DNA from: Candidatus Praeruminimicrobium purgamenti
GTDB lineage: Bacteria > Elusimicrobiota > Endomicrobiia > Endomicrobiales > Endomicrobiaceae
Direction of reading: 5' to 3'
Assembly (NCBI GenBank): GCA_018433585.1
Contig: JAHDQW010000001.1
Coordinates: 372,001 to 436,000 of the forward strand
DNA length: 64,000 nt
Shown here: in pieces, positions 46,888-57,573 of the stretch
Layout: every line of letters starts with the position of its first letter
Position numbering within the stretch: the first letter of the stretch is position 1
Made by a program: the position numbers and the translations under genes
The notes under the pieces: model-generated
The model's input: only the letters and a program-made list of their open reading frames with translations
What the model was told of the DNA's origin: nothing
Database searches by the model: none

Positions 46888-48924
46888 ATGTTAATAAAAT
46901 TTAAAAAAAAATCTTATATCTTATCTCTCTGTACAGCTGCTGTTTTTCTATATGCTGCATCATTGTATGCATATGAAGTCAATATAAAAGCAGATTCTCT
47001 TACCTATAGGCAGGATACCGGCGTAATGACTTCTTCAGGAAATGTTAAGTTAGACTGGCTTGGCAAAATAATGCAGGCTGACAACATTGAAATGAAAATC
47101 CAGACAAAAGAACTCAAGGCCGACGGAAACGTGTCTATTAAAGAACCGGGCAATACTATTTTCGCAGAAAGTATTGATTATGACATGGAAAAGCAGGCAG
47201 GTACTATGAACAATACTTTAGGCTATTCTTCGGCTATTTTTTTCAGAGCTGAAAAAATGATAAAGGTTTCGTCGGATACTTACAGAATAGAAAACGTAAA
47301 AATTTCAAACTGCGATTTAGACTGTCCTCATCATTATGCTTTTGCCAAGGAAGGTCTTTTTATAGTTGATAAGAAAATAACAATATATAAAGCCACTTAT
47401 TATGCTGGAGGCATTCCTATATTTTATTTTCCGAAATACACAAAATATTTAGATTCCGGAGAGGGTTCAAAATTCAGTTATGAAGTTGAACCGGGATACA
47501 GCAATGACGGCGGAATAATTGCAAAAGCAAAGCTAAAATATAAATTTACAGATGAATTTGACACAAAATTATATTTGGATTATTTAGGCAGAGTAGGAGA
47601 AGGAATAGGGCTTGAAGCAAATTATTACGAGAAAGATAAAATAAAAACAACTTTGTACGGATACGGCGTTAAGGATGTCCTTGACGATTCTCAAAGATGG
47701 ATGGCTAAACCTTCATACTGGCAAAAAATTAACGATTTATGGACTGTTCAGGCTCATGCCGAATTTGTAAGCGACTCTTATTTCAACAACACATACCAGC
47801 AGGATGACTGGGACAGAGTTTTGAATAAAAGGAAATCTTATTTGTCTTTCACAAGACAAAGTTCAAAATCGACTTTAAGAATGCTTACGGAGTTATACCA
47901 GATATATAATCCTGACACGGATAAATTGCAGGAAGGTTCTTATACAAAACTGCCCCAGATAGCTTACTCTATATATCCGGCTTCTACTTACGGAGCAATA
48001 AGCAATTTTACGTTTAATTTTGAAAACCAGTATAATTACGAATATGAATATAACGGCGAAAATTATAATTATAATTATGTCACTTCAAATGCCGATTACA
48101 ATATTACAAAAGATTATAAGATATCCAAAAGGCTTACTTTAAAGCCGACTTTGGGGTTGAACGAAACTTTTCAGGACAGTATCAATCCTGAAGACAATTC
48201 CGATAATTTTGTTACAAGATACTACGGCTCTTTAAACGCCAGATACAGACTTGCTTGGTGGATGGACTGGAATTTATCTTATGAGTCAAAAATAAGGTCA
48301 GATGCCAATTCTTTAAGCATTGACGGTGATGCAGACGACAAAGGTTTTGAAAAAAATGCGTTAATATTTAATAATTATATGTATCTTTCGTCTAATTTTA
48401 TTGTAAGAAATTACACCGGATATGATTTCAGAGACGTTGAAAATATTGATTATATCGATTGGTATCCGTTAATTACAGAAATTACTTATGCTCCGAGTTC
48501 AAAATTTACCGCATACATAAAGCAGCAGCAGGATTTGAATCCGTTCAGATTTAACTCTTTACAGCTTGATACAAAAATAGGACAGTTGGAACGTGTTTAT
48601 TTGAATTTTTCGGCATTTTATTATGAATATCGTCCTGAAGAAGCTGACATTGTCGGCGGCATAGGATTTTGGCTTAATTCAAAATGGAGACTTGATTATT
48701 TAATAAGGACAACGTGTAAATTCAGAAATTTTTATCTTTCCGGACATGATCAGGAATTTAAATTATACAGAGATATGCACTGTTTCAATTTTGGAACTTC
48801 TTTCCGTTTGAGAGAAAGCTATTACGAATTATATTTCAAATTCGAAATGAAGGCAAATGTCCCTACTCTGTCTAAAAAAGACGGAACAAAAGAAATAGAA
48901 GAAGAATTTTATCCTTGGAGATAA
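46888..48924 (+). CDS. LptD-like outer-membrane LPS-assembly protein
   Basis: This 678-residue outer-membrane protein has a signal peptide (about residues 1-28, ending LYA) and an N-terminal OstA/LptA-like beta-jellyroll (about 30-150, with ADSLTYRQDTGVMTSSGNVKL). A long C-terminal beta-barrel follows with many tyrosines. It should insert lipopolysaccharide or related lipids into the outer leaflet with an LptE partner. The conserved plug-barrel disulfide cysteines are only partly represented (NCDLDCPHH). It implies a true outer membrane. It lies three bases after the ROK gene. Confidence 0.88.
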   Translation: MLIKFKKKSYILSLCTAAVFLYAASLYAYEVNIKADSLTYRQDTGVMTSSGNVKLDWLGKIMQADNIEMKIQTKELKADGNVSIKEPGNTIFAESIDYDMEKQAGTMNNTLGYSSAIFFRAEKMIKVSSDTYRIENVKISNCDLDCPHHYAFAKEGLFIVDKKITIYKATYYAGGIPIFYFPKYTKYLDSGEGSKFSYEVEPGYSNDGGIIAKAKLKYKFTDEFDTKLYLDYLGRVGEGIGLEANYYEKDKIKTTLYGYGVKDVLDDSQRWMAKPSYWQKINDLWTVQAHAEFVSDSYFNNTYQQDDWDRVLNKRKSYLSFTRQSSKSTLRMLTELYQIYNPDTDKLQEGSYTKLPQIAYSIYPASTYGAISNFTFNFENQYNYEYEYNGENYNYNYVTSNADYNITKDYKISKRLTLKPTLGLNETFQDSINPEDNSDNFVTRYYGSLNARYRLAWWMDWNLSYESKIRSDANSLSIDGDADDKGFEKNALIFNNYMYLSSNFIVRNYTGYDFRDVENIDYIDWYPLITEITYAPSSKFTAYIKQQQDLNPFRFNSLQLDTKIGQLERVYLNFSAFYYEYRPEEADIVGGIGFWLNSKWRLDYLIRTTCKFRNFYLSGHDQEFKLYRDMHCFNFGTSFRLRESYYELYFKFEMKANVPTLSKKDGTKEIEEEFYPWR

Positions 48925-48995
48925 AATTCATTCCCCCCGCGTAATTGACTTTTTGCGGTTTCTTTTACAAATTGTTTTTTAGTATAATCTAAAGT

Positions 48996-50000
48996 ATGAA
49001 AAGAAATACAATAATTTTAGCTGTGATAAGTTTTATATTTTCTTTTGGCTTTTTGTATTTTTTTACTGCATATATATATCATGAAAGGCTTTCGGCATCG
49101 TTGTCTTCTGCAAAAAATTCTTCAATATCTGTTGTAGACATAATTTCTCCTGAAATTAAAGCGGCATTTTTAAAGCCGGACGATATCTCTCTGCTGTATT
49201 CAATCGAAAGAATGTCAAAAATAAAGAATGTAACGGAAGCTTTTATCCTTGATAAAAATTCAAATGTCGTAATCCATAACGATTCGTCCAAATGGAATAA
49301 AAAATATAATGAGCCGGTGTTTTCTAATGCAGTCTCGGCAAAAGATAAAAAGTTACAGTCATTGTCGCCGTCGTCTTTTTTATATTCAGTTCCTATAAAT
49401 GAAAATGCTGTTTTATGCGCGGTTTTCTCATTGGATGACATATTAAGCAGTTTTAAAATATGGAAAATAAAATTATATGTTTTGTCTTTTCTTTTTTCTG
49501 TAATATTTACTTTTTTCGTATATTATTTGTTAAAATTTTTCTTTATCAGACCTTTTGAAAAAGCAAAAAAATATTTATCGCTTAATGAAAGAAATAAAAA
49601 AACAATTTATTCAGATTTGGTCAATATGGCATTTCAAAGTTCTGAAATTAATAATGAAAAACTGGATAATATTGAGTTTAAAAGCGACAAAATAAAAGAA
49701 TTGTTTAAATATGTTTTAGAGAGCCGGTTTGACACTTCAGCGTCTGTTTTTTCTGTTTTGGACGATTCTGCTAAAATTGTATATTGTTCTGATGTCAATA
49801 AAGTCATTTTTAATAAACAGACAATCAATACTCATATTGTAAACGCCACCGCAAATATAAATATCATTCAGGAAATATCAAAAATTATAGACAATGCCGA
49901 TTCTTCTTCAGAACTCAATATAGAAAATTTAAAGATAAACATTATTCCCGTAAGAAACGAGGCAGGCAGCTTCATAGGCATAGTTATAACAGGAAAATAA
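48996..50000 (+). CDS. membrane sensor-like protein, sCache/PAS type, no output domain
   Basis: This 334-residue protein has a membrane helix at about 5-27, an extracytoplasmic region with a cache-like segment (VTEAFILDKNSNVVIHND, about 79-96), and a second helix at about 157-183. The cytoplasmic part ends in a PAS-like domain (about 240-334, with SVFSVLDDSAKIVYCSD). No kinase, GGDEF or methyl-accepting region follows, so it resembles a sensor without its output half. It stands alone after lptD, converging on the LPP20-like gene. Its function is unknown. Confidence 0.6.
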   Translation: MKRNTIILAVISFIFSFGFLYFFTAYIYHERLSASLSSAKNSSISVVDIISPEIKAAFLKPDDISLLYSIERMSKIKNVTEAFILDKNSNVVIHNDSSKWNKKYNEPVFSNAVSAKDKKLQSLSPSSFLYSVPINENAVLCAVFSLDDILSSFKIWKIKLYVLSFLFSVIFTFFVYYLLKFFFIRPFEKAKKYLSLNERNKKTIYSDLVNMAFQSSEINNEKLDNIEFKSDKIKELFKYVLESRFDTSASVFSVLDDSAKIVYCSDVNKVIFNKQTINTHIVNATANINIIQEISKIIDNADSSSELNIENLKINIIPVRNEAGSFIGIVITGK

Positions 50001-50014
50001 ATTTATCGTAATTT

Positions 50015-51331
50015 TTAAAGATTATTTGTTATTGAAGAAGAAATTTTTTGCAGAAGATCAGAATAAGCTTTGCTTTCCGTTTTCCCGAATCCCCTCTCTT
50101 CAAAAGAAGTGCTGTTTATTTGTGTTTTATCATCGTATGATGAAAGTTCGGCTGTTACGGTTGCATTTGCTATATAAAGAGGAGCATATGAACCGGAAGA
50201 ATCCTTTATGGTGCTTTTTGTCGTTTCTATTATTGAAACATTCGCTCTTAAAATAAAATCATTGTCTTTTGCCGCAGTGACAAAACCGTTCTGAATGAGA
50301 TTTGATTTGACGAGATTCTCAAGTTCTTCGTTTGACTTGTTTGATGAAATATTAACAAGTATTCTTTTTTTGTTACCGAGAAAATTTAATTCTTTGCTTA
50401 CTTCTTTAAATGTGTATGCGTTTATAAAATTTTCATCAAGATTATAAGTCGTTTTTATATCTAAATCCAGTTTATAATTTGATTTTTTAAGAAAGGCAAC
50501 TTTTTTAAACTGATAATCAATTTCTCCGGCATCATTTGTTAAAACTTTATCGATTGAAAAATTGCTTAAAGTATTAACCGTAAATGAGAAATTTTTGCAC
50601 AACTCTTGAGTAGCAGAAAAAGAAATTTTAAATTTTGCCTGTACTCCGCTAAGCTTATCTGATGAGGAATATGAATCCTGAATATCAATATATGACAACA
50701 GCTGATTTATCGTGGACAATATTTCAGATTCGAGATTTCTGCTGACACCGTAATTGCATATGATTTTTAAAGATTCAAATAACTCAGGCAAAGCTTCACG
50801 GCAGTTATTTGTCTGAATAAGCTGTTTGGCTTTTGTATATCTGTTGGCTACATTCTGCTTGAATCCTTCATATTCTTTTGCAAGCCTGTCTTTTTCTTTC
50901 TGATAATCTTTTTTATCATATTGCATAAGAACATGAACGGTATATGTATGGCTGCCGTTATCTTCATATTCTTCAAAATATACGTCTTTTATTGTCGCAT
51001 TTAGTATTTTTACGTCTCTTGATTTTGAAGAAGACGAATCTTCAAGAGAAACGCTTGTTTCTGTTATAAGTCTTTTGGTATTTACCGACATAGTTAAATC
51101 AAGGCTTTCTGCGATTTGTGTTAAAGCGTCTGAAACGGCAAGCTTTTTTGCTTTCTCGAAAGTATCCTGAGTTGATGACCCTGAAAAATAGAATTTACTT
51201 TTATCTTCAGTGGTCATTCCTATCCATGAAGGCATTTTTTTCGAAGATTTACTGACAAGCTTAGCTTGCAATACGGTTGTATTGCAAGCTAAGGCTAATA
51301 CCAATAAAACAACGAAAAATTTTAAATTCAT
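50015..51331 (-). CDS. LPP20-like envelope protein
   Basis: This 438-residue protein has a signal peptide (about 1-23, VLLVLALACNTTVLQA; cleavage by signal peptidase I is likelier than a lipobox). An N-terminal LPP20-type domain (about 34-160) contains FYFSGSSTQDTFEKAKKLAVSDAL. A helical middle follows, then a C-terminal domain with EERGFGKTESKAYSDLLQKI. It overlaps the upstream lipoprotein gene by one base, and their LPP20-type domains are clearly related. It probably sits at the outer membrane. Its function is unknown. Confidence 0.75.
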   Translation of the reverse strand: MNLKFFVVLLVLALACNTTVLQAKLVSKSSKKMPSWIGMTTEDKSKFYFSGSSTQDTFEKAKKLAVSDALTQIAESLDLTMSVNTKRLITETSVSLEDSSSSKSRDVKILNATIKDVYFEEYEDNGSHTYTVHVLMQYDKKDYQKEKDRLAKEYEGFKQNVANRYTKAKQLIQTNNCREALPELFESLKIICNYGVSRNLESEILSTINQLLSYIDIQDSYSSSDKLSGVQAKFKISFSATQELCKNFSFTVNTLSNFSIDKVLTNDAGEIDYQFKKVAFLKKSNYKLDLDIKTTYNLDENFINAYTFKEVSKELNFLGNKKRILVNISSNKSNEELENLVKSNLIQNGFVTAAKDNDFILRANVSIIETTKSTIKDSSGSYAPLYIANATVTAELSSYDDKTQINSTSFEERGFGKTESKAYSDLLQKISSSITNNL

Positions 51332-52002
51332 TATTGTTGTTGAACTGCTGCAGGTGCCGTTACTGCCGGCGCTGCGACAGGTGCTGCTTCTTCTTTATTA
51401 TAGAATCTCTTTTCTGCTTCAACTAATAAGTCTTGCGCACTTTTATTTTGCGCAACTTGTGCAGAAGTGTCAGAAAATGCTCTTTTTACTAAATCTTTAT
51501 AAGTTGCTTCCGGTATTGAAACCAAAGAATATGTTCTGTAGTAGACTTTACTGTCGCTGCCTTTCTGTTCCTGAATTTTTTCAGAGTATGTAGATTCGAC
51601 AACAACACCTGAAATATTTATCTTGTTTACGTTTGACATAAACACGTCTTTCAAATAACCGCCTGTAGATTCTTCATACATCCCTGTTTCCAAAGATCTT
51701 CCGAATTCTACGCCGATTGTGTTTTTTACTTGTTCTGCAACTTTTGTTTGTGCGGATGCAAAAGATGCTCTTTTTGATGCTTCAAGATTTGTAAAACCTT
51801 CCGAAACCGCTACATAGAACATTTTTGAATTTTCCTGGTAAAAATCTTTTCCGCTTTTTACCCATGAAGGCTGGTCGCCTTTAGGAATGGTTTCCAGAAC
51901 AGTTATTTTTACCTGATCTGCAGAGTTGATTTTTCCTGTGCTTGCACAACCTGCCAGTCCTAAAAACATAAAACTGAATGCTACTACAAATAATTTCTTC
52001 AC
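51331..52002 (-). CDS. LPP20-like lipoprotein
   Basis: This 223-residue protein has a classical lipobox signal, LGLAGC with the lipid-modified cysteine at about residue 19. An LPP20-type domain follows (FYVAVSEGFTNLEASKRASFASAQ), then a low-complexity tail rich in alanine, proline and valine. The start is a GTG at 52002 with AAGGAG upstream. It precedes a longer paralogue by translational overlap. It probably is anchored in the outer membrane. Its function is unknown. Confidence 0.8.
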   Translation of the reverse strand: MKKLFVVAFSFMFLGLAGCASTGKINSADQVKITVLETIPKGDQPSWVKSGKDFYQENSKMFYVAVSEGFTNLEASKRASFASAQTKVAEQVKNTIGVEFGRSLETGMYEESTGGYLKDVFMSNVNKINISGVVVESTYSEKIQEQKGSDSKVYYRTYSLVSIPEATYKDLVKRAFSDTSAQVAQNKSAQDLLVEAEKRFYNKEEAAPVAAPAVTAPAAVQQQ

Positions 52003-52036
52003 TAGCTTTTCTCCTTTTAAATGAGATTATACACCG

Positions 52037-52585
52037 TTAAATCTTTGAAAAATAAAATCTTATACCAGCCTGAGGAAGCCAATCTGCATATGTTTTAAAC
52101 CGGCTGAAGCTGGGGTTGCTGTTAACTGTTTCAAAGGATAATCCAACTTCCGTAAGAATTGAAAGACATGGAAGAATGTAGTATTCTGCTCCGAATCCTC
52201 CGATAATTCTAAACGCAGTGTCAGATGAAGAATTTAAATTTGAGTTATTTACGGATACAGTGCCAAATTGTATTCCGCCTAAACAATAAATATCTAAGTT
52301 TTTTAAAGTATATATTTTCCCTAAAAATTTTCCGCCGAGCATACAAACATCATCTCCGTCTCCAGTTTGGAACCCTAGGGTAATATCAAGACCCATATCT
52401 TTGTTAAACCAATATCTTCCTGCCAGAGAAGAAACGTTATTTGTTCCGCTTGTATCGCTTGGAACTGGTATTTGAGAGTATCCTACAGCAAAATTTTCAA
52501 GAAATGTATTCTTTTGCTGTTCTGCCGAAAAAGACATCCCGGCAAAAATAAATAAACATAAACACGATAATGCTATTTTTTTCAT
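52037..52585 (-). CDS. outer-membrane beta-barrel protein
   Basis: This 182-residue protein has a signal peptide (MKKIALSCLCLFIFAGMSFS, cleavage after about residue 20). The rest is alternating beta strands typical of small eight-stranded barrels, with a C-terminal aromatic-rich strand (AGIRFYFSKI). The ATG at 52585 has GGAG six bases upstream; an upstream in-frame ATG adds four residues without that spacing. It precedes the LPP20-like pair on the same strand by 34 bases, so the three could be an envelope operon. Confidence 0.8.
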   Translation of the reverse strand: MKKIALSCLCLFIFAGMSFSAEQQKNTFLENFAVGYSQIPVPSDTSGTNNVSSLAGRYWFNKDMGLDITLGFQTGDGDDVCMLGGKFLGKIYTLKNLDIYCLGGIQFGTVSVNNSNLNSSSDTAFRIIGGFGAEYYILPCLSILTEVGLSFETVNSNPSFSRFKTYADWLPQAGIRFYFSKI

Positions 52586-52660
52586 TGGAATCTCCATAAA
52601 AAATCTTGTTATTATTATATAATTTATATTATAAAAAATCTACTTTGTATTTTGTTAAAA

Positions 52661-53431
52661 TTATAAAATTGCCTCTTTCATGGATTTTGTATAATCATAT
52701 ATATGTTTCCCGGCATCGCTCCCGTATTTTTCAATGATTTTTACAATTGCGCTTCCTACAATGATGCCGTCAGCCGTTTGTGATATCTCTTTTGCCTGTT
52801 CAACAGTATTTATTCCGAAACCCACTGCGGCCGGCAGAGAAGTCACTTCTTTTATTGAATGTAAAATTGAATTTAAGTCTGTTTTTATTTCACTGCGCAT
52901 TCCGGTTACGCCCATTGATGACACTACATATATGTATCCGGACGCGTCTGAAGCTATTTCTTTTATTCTTTTTTCGGATGTGGGAGCAATCATTGAAATG
53001 ATATCGATTCCGTTGCTTTTAGCTTCCGAAGAACACTCTGCTTTTTCTTCAAAAGGCATGTCAGGAATGATAATTCCGTCGACTCCTGTCTGTCGGCAGG
53101 AAGCAAAGAACTTTTCATAGCCGTATTTAAAAACAGGGTTTATGTATGTTAGAAAAACTATAGGTATTTCTGTCTTTTGTCTGACTGATTTTACCATGTC
53201 GAAAATTTTATCCGTAGTTGTTCCTGCCGATAAAGCTCTGATGTTTGCCGCCTGTATTACCGTCCCTTCGGCTATAGGATCTGAAAAGGGAATTCCTATT
53301 TCAATTAAATCTGTTCCTGCTTTTACCATTTCCAAAATAAATTCTTCTGTTTTTTCTACGGAAGGATCTCCTGCCGTTAAAAAACCGATAAAGGCTTTTC
53401 CTTTGTTAAATGCATTATGTATTTTACTCAT
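52661..53431 (-). CDS. trpA: tryptophan synthase alpha subunit
   Basis: This cleaves indole-3-glycerol phosphate. The 256 residues have GFLTAGDPS, the catalytic glutamate in [16 protein letters not shown], and the catalytic aspartate in [11 protein letters not shown]. It is the last gene of the trp operon, overlapping trpB by eight bases. No convincing terminator follows within the gap before the next gene. The length is normal. Confidence 0.97.
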   Translation of the reverse strand: MSKIHNAFNKGKAFIGFLTAGDPSVEKTEEFILEMVKAGTDLIEIGIPFSDPIAEGTVIQAANIRALSAGTTTDKIFDMVKSVRQKTEIPIVFLTYINPVFKYGYEKFFASCRQTGVDGIIIPDMPFEEKAECSSEAKSNGIDIISMIAPTSEKRIKEIASDASGYIYVVSSMGVTGMRSEIKTDLNSILHSIKEVTSLPAAVGFGINTVEQAKEISQTADGIIVGSAIVKIIEKYGSDAGKHIYDYTKSMKEAIL

Positions 53432-54608
53432 TTATGTTTATCCCCCTGTATTGTGCAATTGCCGCTACGTCTTTATCTCCGCGCCCTGAAAGGCAGATTA
53501 TTATTATGTCGTCTTTTTTCATTGCCGAAGCCGTTTTTTGTACGTAAGCTACCGCATGCGCGCTTTCTATTGCGCATATGATGCCTTCTGTTTTTGCAAG
53601 GTATTCAAAAGCATTTACGGCTTCATTATCGGTTACAGGCACATATTGTGCTCTGTTTGTATCGTGAAGATTTGCATGTTCAGGCCCTATTCCCGGATAA
53701 TCAAGTCCTGCCGAAATGGAGTAAACTGGAGCAATTTGTCCGTATTTATCCTGGCAAAAATATGATTTCATTCCGTGGAATATTCCTAATGAACCTCTGG
53801 CTATTGCCGCCGCCTGCTTTTCGGTATCAATTCCGTGTCCGGCGGCTTCGCATCCGATAAGTTTTACGGTTTTATCATTAATAAAATTATAAAACATTCC
53901 CATGGCATTGCTTCCTCCGCCTACGCAGGCTACTACCGCGCTTGGAAGTCTTCCTTCAGCTTTTAATATTTGTTCTCTGGCTTCTTTGCTTATTACGCTT
54001 TGAAAATCTCTGACAATCATAGGAAACGGGTGCGGACCCATAACAGAACCCAGAACATAATGAGTATCGTTGACTCTTGCCGTCCACTCTCTGAAAGTTT
54101 CGTTTACGGCGTCTTTAAGAGTCATAGTTCCGCTTGTTACTGTATGAACTTTTGCGCCGAGTAATTCCATACGGTAAACATTTAGCGCCTGGCGTTTAAC
54201 GTCTTCTTTTCCCATAAAAATTTCGCATTCAACATTAAGCAAAGCTGCCGCCGTAGCCGTGGCAACTCCGTGCTGTCCCGCCCCTGTTTCGGCTATCACT
54301 CTTGTTTTTCCCATCTTTTTTGCCAACAAAACCTGTCCGAGCACATTATTGATTTTATGCGAGCCGGTATGGTTAAGGTCTTCTCTTTTCAAATATATTT
54401 TTGCTCCGCCTAGATCTTTTGTCATTTTTTCCGCAAAATAAAGAAGAGAAGGTCTTCCTGCGTAATTATTGAGAAGATCATTTAATTCTTTTTTGAATGA
54501 CAAATCATTTTTATAGAATTCATAACTTTTTTCAATATTTATCATCTCGTTCATTAACGTTTCCGGAATATACTGTCCGCCGTGAATTCCGTATCTGCCT
54601 TTAGACAT
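53424..54608 (-). CDS. trpB: tryptophan synthase beta subunit
   Basis: This PLP enzyme joins indole and serine. The 394 residues have the PLP lysine in [27 protein letters not shown], and the phosphate-binding [12 protein letters not shown]. It is the standard TrpB1 form that pairs with TrpA. It overlaps trpF by eight bases and trpA by eight bases, indicating tight translational coupling. Confidence 0.98.
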   Translation of the reverse strand: MSKGRYGIHGGQYIPETLMNEMINIEKSYEFYKNDLSFKKELNDLLNNYAGRPSLLYFAEKMTKDLGGAKIYLKREDLNHTGSHKINNVLGQVLLAKKMGKTRVIAETGAGQHGVATATAAALLNVECEIFMGKEDVKRQALNVYRMELLGAKVHTVTSGTMTLKDAVNETFREWTARVNDTHYVLGSVMGPHPFPMIVRDFQSVISKEAREQILKAEGRLPSAVVACVGGGSNAMGMFYNFINDKTVKLIGCEAAGHGIDTEKQAAAIARGSLGIFHGMKSYFCQDKYGQIAPVYSISAGLDYPGIGPEHANLHDTNRAQYVPVTDNEAVNAFEYLAKTEGIICAIESAHAVAYVQKTASAMKKDDIIIICLSGRGDKDVAAIAQYRGININE

Positions 54609-55200
54609 TTTTTACTCTCCTGGTTACATTTAATATTTTTTGTTTATCTTTTAAGCCGTTACTTTCTACGCCGGTGCTTAAATCTACGGCGTAAGGATTT
54701 ATTAATTTTATTGCATTTTCAATGTTATTTTCGTTAAGCCCGCCCGCAAGAAAAAAAGGTTTTTTTATTTTCGGGACAAAGTCCCAGTCAAACGTTTTGC
54801 CTGTTCCGCCGGACCCGTTGTCAAATAAAAGAAAATCAGCGCTGCTTTTTTCCAATTTTTCAATTTCTTCATATGCGTTTAAATTAAACGATTTAATTAT
54901 TGTTATGCCGCTTTTTCTTTTCAAATTTTTTATATATTCATCGTTTTCATTGCCGTGCAATTGAACAGCCGATATTATTTTATCGTTATATAAACTGAGT
55001 ATTTCTTCCTCTTTAGTATTTACAAATACTCCCACCGTCATTATTTCTGAATTTAATTTCTGCCTGAAAGAATAAGCCTGTTCTTTTGTTATTTGTCTTC
55101 TGCTTTTCGCAAAAACGAAACCTGCGTAATCCGGCATTGCTTCGTTTACAAAATCAACATCGCATTCCCTGAATAGTCCGCATATTTTTATTTTTGTCAT
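54601..55200 (-). CDS. trpF: phosphoribosylanthranilate isomerase
   Basis: This TIM-barrel enzyme of 199 residues isomerises PRA to Cd[13 protein letters not shown] holds the catalytic cysteine, and AGGLNENNI and VDLSTGVES are conserved blocks. In the family motif KICG-x-(T/R) the following residue is L here. It lies between trpC (one-base overlap) and trpB. Confidence 0.95.
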   Translation of the reverse strand: MTKIKICGLFRECDVDFVNEAMPDYAGFVFAKSRRQITKEQAYSFRQKLNSEIMTVGVFVNTKEEEILSLYNDKIISAVQLHGNENDEYIKNLKRKSGITIIKSFNLNAYEEIEKLEKSSADFLLFDNGSGGTGKTFDWDFVPKIKKPFFLAGGLNENNIENAIKLINPYAVDLSTGVESNGLKDKQKILNVTRRVKNV

Positions 55201-55982
55201 TAAAATGCACCTCTTAGCTCTTGCAATGCTTTCTTTTTATCTTTGCTGCACATAAGAGTTTCTCCTATAAGAACCGCATCAGCGTTGATTTCTCTCAGTT
55301 TTTTTATGTCACTGCAAGTTTTAATTCCGCTTTCTGAAACAAACAAAACATTTTCCGGCACAAATTCTCTTAAATTTATGCTGTTGTTGATATTTACTTC
55401 AAAAGTTTTAAGATTACGGTTGTTTATGCCTATGATTTTTGCTCCCGCTTTTACCGCGGATTCGACTTCTTCTTTGTTATGGGCTTCAACAAGCGCAGAG
55501 AGTCCGAGATTTTCTGCTGTTGATATATATTCGGAAATTGTTTTTGTATCAAGCAGAGAACAAATTAACAGAATTGCCGATGCGCCTATGCATTTTGCCT
55601 CATAAATTTGATAAGGATCTATTATAAAGTCTTTTCTTAATACGGGTATTTTGACTGATTTTGCTATGTCTGACAGATATTTATTATCTCCTAAGAAAAA
55701 ATCAGGTTCCGTAAGAACGGAAATTGCCGAAGCTCCTGCGGCTTCGTATTCCAGAGCGATGCTTAAATACGGAAAGTCGCGGGCGATTAATCCTTTTGAC
55801 GGCGAAGCTTTTTTAACTTCGCAGATAAAAGAGATATCTTTTGTTTTTAATGCGCATTCAAAAGGAAAATTAAGATTTAACGGCATTGCTTCAGCCTCAG
55901 TCTTAATTTCATCAAGACTTTTTTCATTTTTTAAATTTGAGATTCGTATTTTCGTTTTGGCGACAATTTTATCAAGAATCAT
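55200..55982 (-). CDS. trpC: indole-3-glycerol phosphate synthase
   Basis: This closes the indole ring from CdRP. The 260 residues show [45 protein letters not shown] and the phosphate-binding SESGI. It is a separate gene rather than the fused TrpCF of enterics. It overlaps trpD by four bases and trpF by one. Confidence 0.97.
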   Translation of the reverse strand: MILDKIVAKTKIRISNLKNEKSLDEIKTEAEAMPLNLNFPFECALKTKDISFICEVKKASPSKGLIARDFPYLSIALEYEAAGASAISVLTEPDFFLGDNKYLSDIAKSVKIPVLRKDFIIDPYQIYEAKCIGASAILLICSLLDTKTISEYISTAENLGLSALVEAHNKEEVESAVKAGAKIIGINNRNLKTFEVNINNSINLREFVPENVLFVSESGIKTCSDIKKLREINADAVLIGETLMCSKDKKKALQELRGAF

Positions 55983-56995
55983 TTTATTACTCCGTTTGAT
56001 AACTTAATAAGTTTTTCAAGCTGTGAAAAAGCTTTTCCGCTGTCGATTATTTCTTCCGCTGTTTTTATTGCGTCTTTTATTGACATTTCAGGTTTTGCAA
56101 TATGTATAGCAGCGGCAGAATTAAGCAAAACGGCGTCTCTTTTAGGACTCTTTTTGCCTTTGAGTATATCTCTTGTAATTTGCGCATTCTCTGCAGGATT
56201 TCCTCCTGTAATATCTTCTTTTTTACATTTTTTAAAACCGAAGTCTTCGGGCTCTATCATATATGTCTTTTGAGTTCCGTTTTGTATTTCGCATATTTTT
56301 GTAGGAGCGCTCATTGAAATTTCATCCAATCCGTCCATGCCGAAAACAACCATTGCGCTTTTTACTCCGAGATTTGAAAGAACATGAGCCATCGGCTCGA
56401 CAAGACTTTCTTCATAGACTCCCAAAACTTCCATATTTGCTCCTGCAGGGTTTGCAAGAGGTCCGAGGATGTTAAATATTGTCCTGATGCCGAGTTCTCT
56501 TCTTACAGGAGCAACATATTTCATTGCTATATGATAATTTTGGGCAAACAAAAAACAAAAATTTATATCTTTCAATAATTGTTTGCTGTGTTCGGGAGAT
56601 ATTGATATATTTACTCCGAGGGCTTCCAAGACGTCAGCCGCTCCGCATTTGCTTGAAGCAGCGCGGTTTCCGTGTTTTGCAACGGGTATGCCGGCTGAAG
56701 AAATGACAATGGCGGATGTTGTTGAAATGTTAAAAGAATTTGATTTATCTCCTCCTGTTCCTACTATTTCAAGAACGTCCATATCATGAAGAAGGCGGAT
56801 GCAGTGTTTTCTCATTCCGTGCGCGGACGCGGTTATTTCGTCTATTGTTTCTCCTTTAAGAGACATTGCCGTTAAAAATGCCGACATCTGTATTTCCGAT
56901 GCATGTCCTGTCATTATTTCGTCCATTACGGCTTCAGCTTCCTGATAGGTTAGATTTTTTTTATTGACAGCTTTTAATATGGCTTCTTTAATCAT
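55979..56995 (-). CDS. trpD: anthranilate phosphoribosyltransferase
   Basis: This transfers phosphoribose from PRPP to anthranilate. The 338 residues have [20 protein letters not shown] (PRPP and magnesium binding), [21 protein letters not shown], and GPLANPAG. It is a single-function protein without a fused TrpG. It overlaps trpG upstream and trpC downstream by four bases each. Confidence 0.97.
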   Translation of the reverse strand: MIKEAILKAVNKKNLTYQEAEAVMDEIMTGHASEIQMSAFLTAMSLKGETIDEITASAHGMRKHCIRLLHDMDVLEIVGTGGDKSNSFNISTTSAIVISSAGIPVAKHGNRAASSKCGAADVLEALGVNISISPEHSKQLLKDINFCFLFAQNYHIAMKYVAPVRRELGIRTIFNILGPLANPAGANMEVLGVYEESLVEPMAHVLSNLGVKSAMVVFGMDGLDEISMSAPTKICEIQNGTQKTYMIEPEDFGFKKCKKEDITGGNPAENAQITRDILKGKKSPKRDAVLLNSAAAIHIAKPEMSIKDAIKTAEEIIDSGKAFSQLEKLIKLSNGVIK

Positions 56996-57573
56996 TTTTT
57001 ACCTTCCTTCATTGACAGAAAATTTTTAATAATTACTTTGCCCTGCGGCGTCAAAATTGACTCGGGATGAAACTGAACTCCGTAGGTGTTGAATTTTTTA
57101 TGTCTTACGGACATAATTTCTCCGTCTTCGGATTTTGCGGTGATTAGCAGCTCTTCAGGCAGCGTATTTTCAATCAGAGAAAGAGAATGATATCTTGCTG
57201 CTTTTATTTTTTCAGGCAAACCTGTAAACAACGGACATTTTTCGTCGATAGAAATCTCAGATTGTTTCCCGTGCATAAGTTTTTTTGCGTAAGATATTGT
57301 CCCTCCGTACGCTTCGCATATTGCCTGATGTCCGAGGCATACTCCGAGAATTGAAATTTTTCCTGAAAAATATTTTACGGTTTCTATGCATATTCCCGCA
57401 TCTGAAGGTTTTCCAGGTCCCGGAGACAAAACAATTTGTTCCGGATTAATCTTTTCAATCTCTTTAACGGTTAATTCATCGTTGCGTACAACTTTTATAT
57501 CCGGATTGAATGAGCCTATAAGCTGATATAAGTTATAAGAAAAACTGTCATAATTATCAATTAGCAAAATCAT
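56992..57573 (-). CDS. trpG: anthranilate synthase glutamine amidotransferase subunit
   Basis: This class I amidotransferase of 193 residues supplies ammonia to Trp[15 protein letters not shown] starts it, the nucleophilic cysteine lies in GVCLGHQAI, and the catalytic histidine and glutamate in VQFHPES. It overlaps trpE and trpD by four bases. It could also serve aminodeoxychorismate synthase, as some TrpG proteins do, but its place in the trp operon makes tryptophan its main role. Confidence 0.96.
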   Translation of the reverse strand: MILLIDNYDSFSYNLYQLIGSFNPDIKVVRNDELTVKEIEKINPEQIVLSPGPGKPSDAGICIETVKYFSGKISILGVCLGHQAICEAYGGTISYAKKLMHGKQSEISIDEKCPLFTGLPEKIKAARYHSLSLIENTLPEELLITAKSEDGEIMSVRHKKFNTYGVQFHPESILTPQGKVIIKNFLSMKEGKK

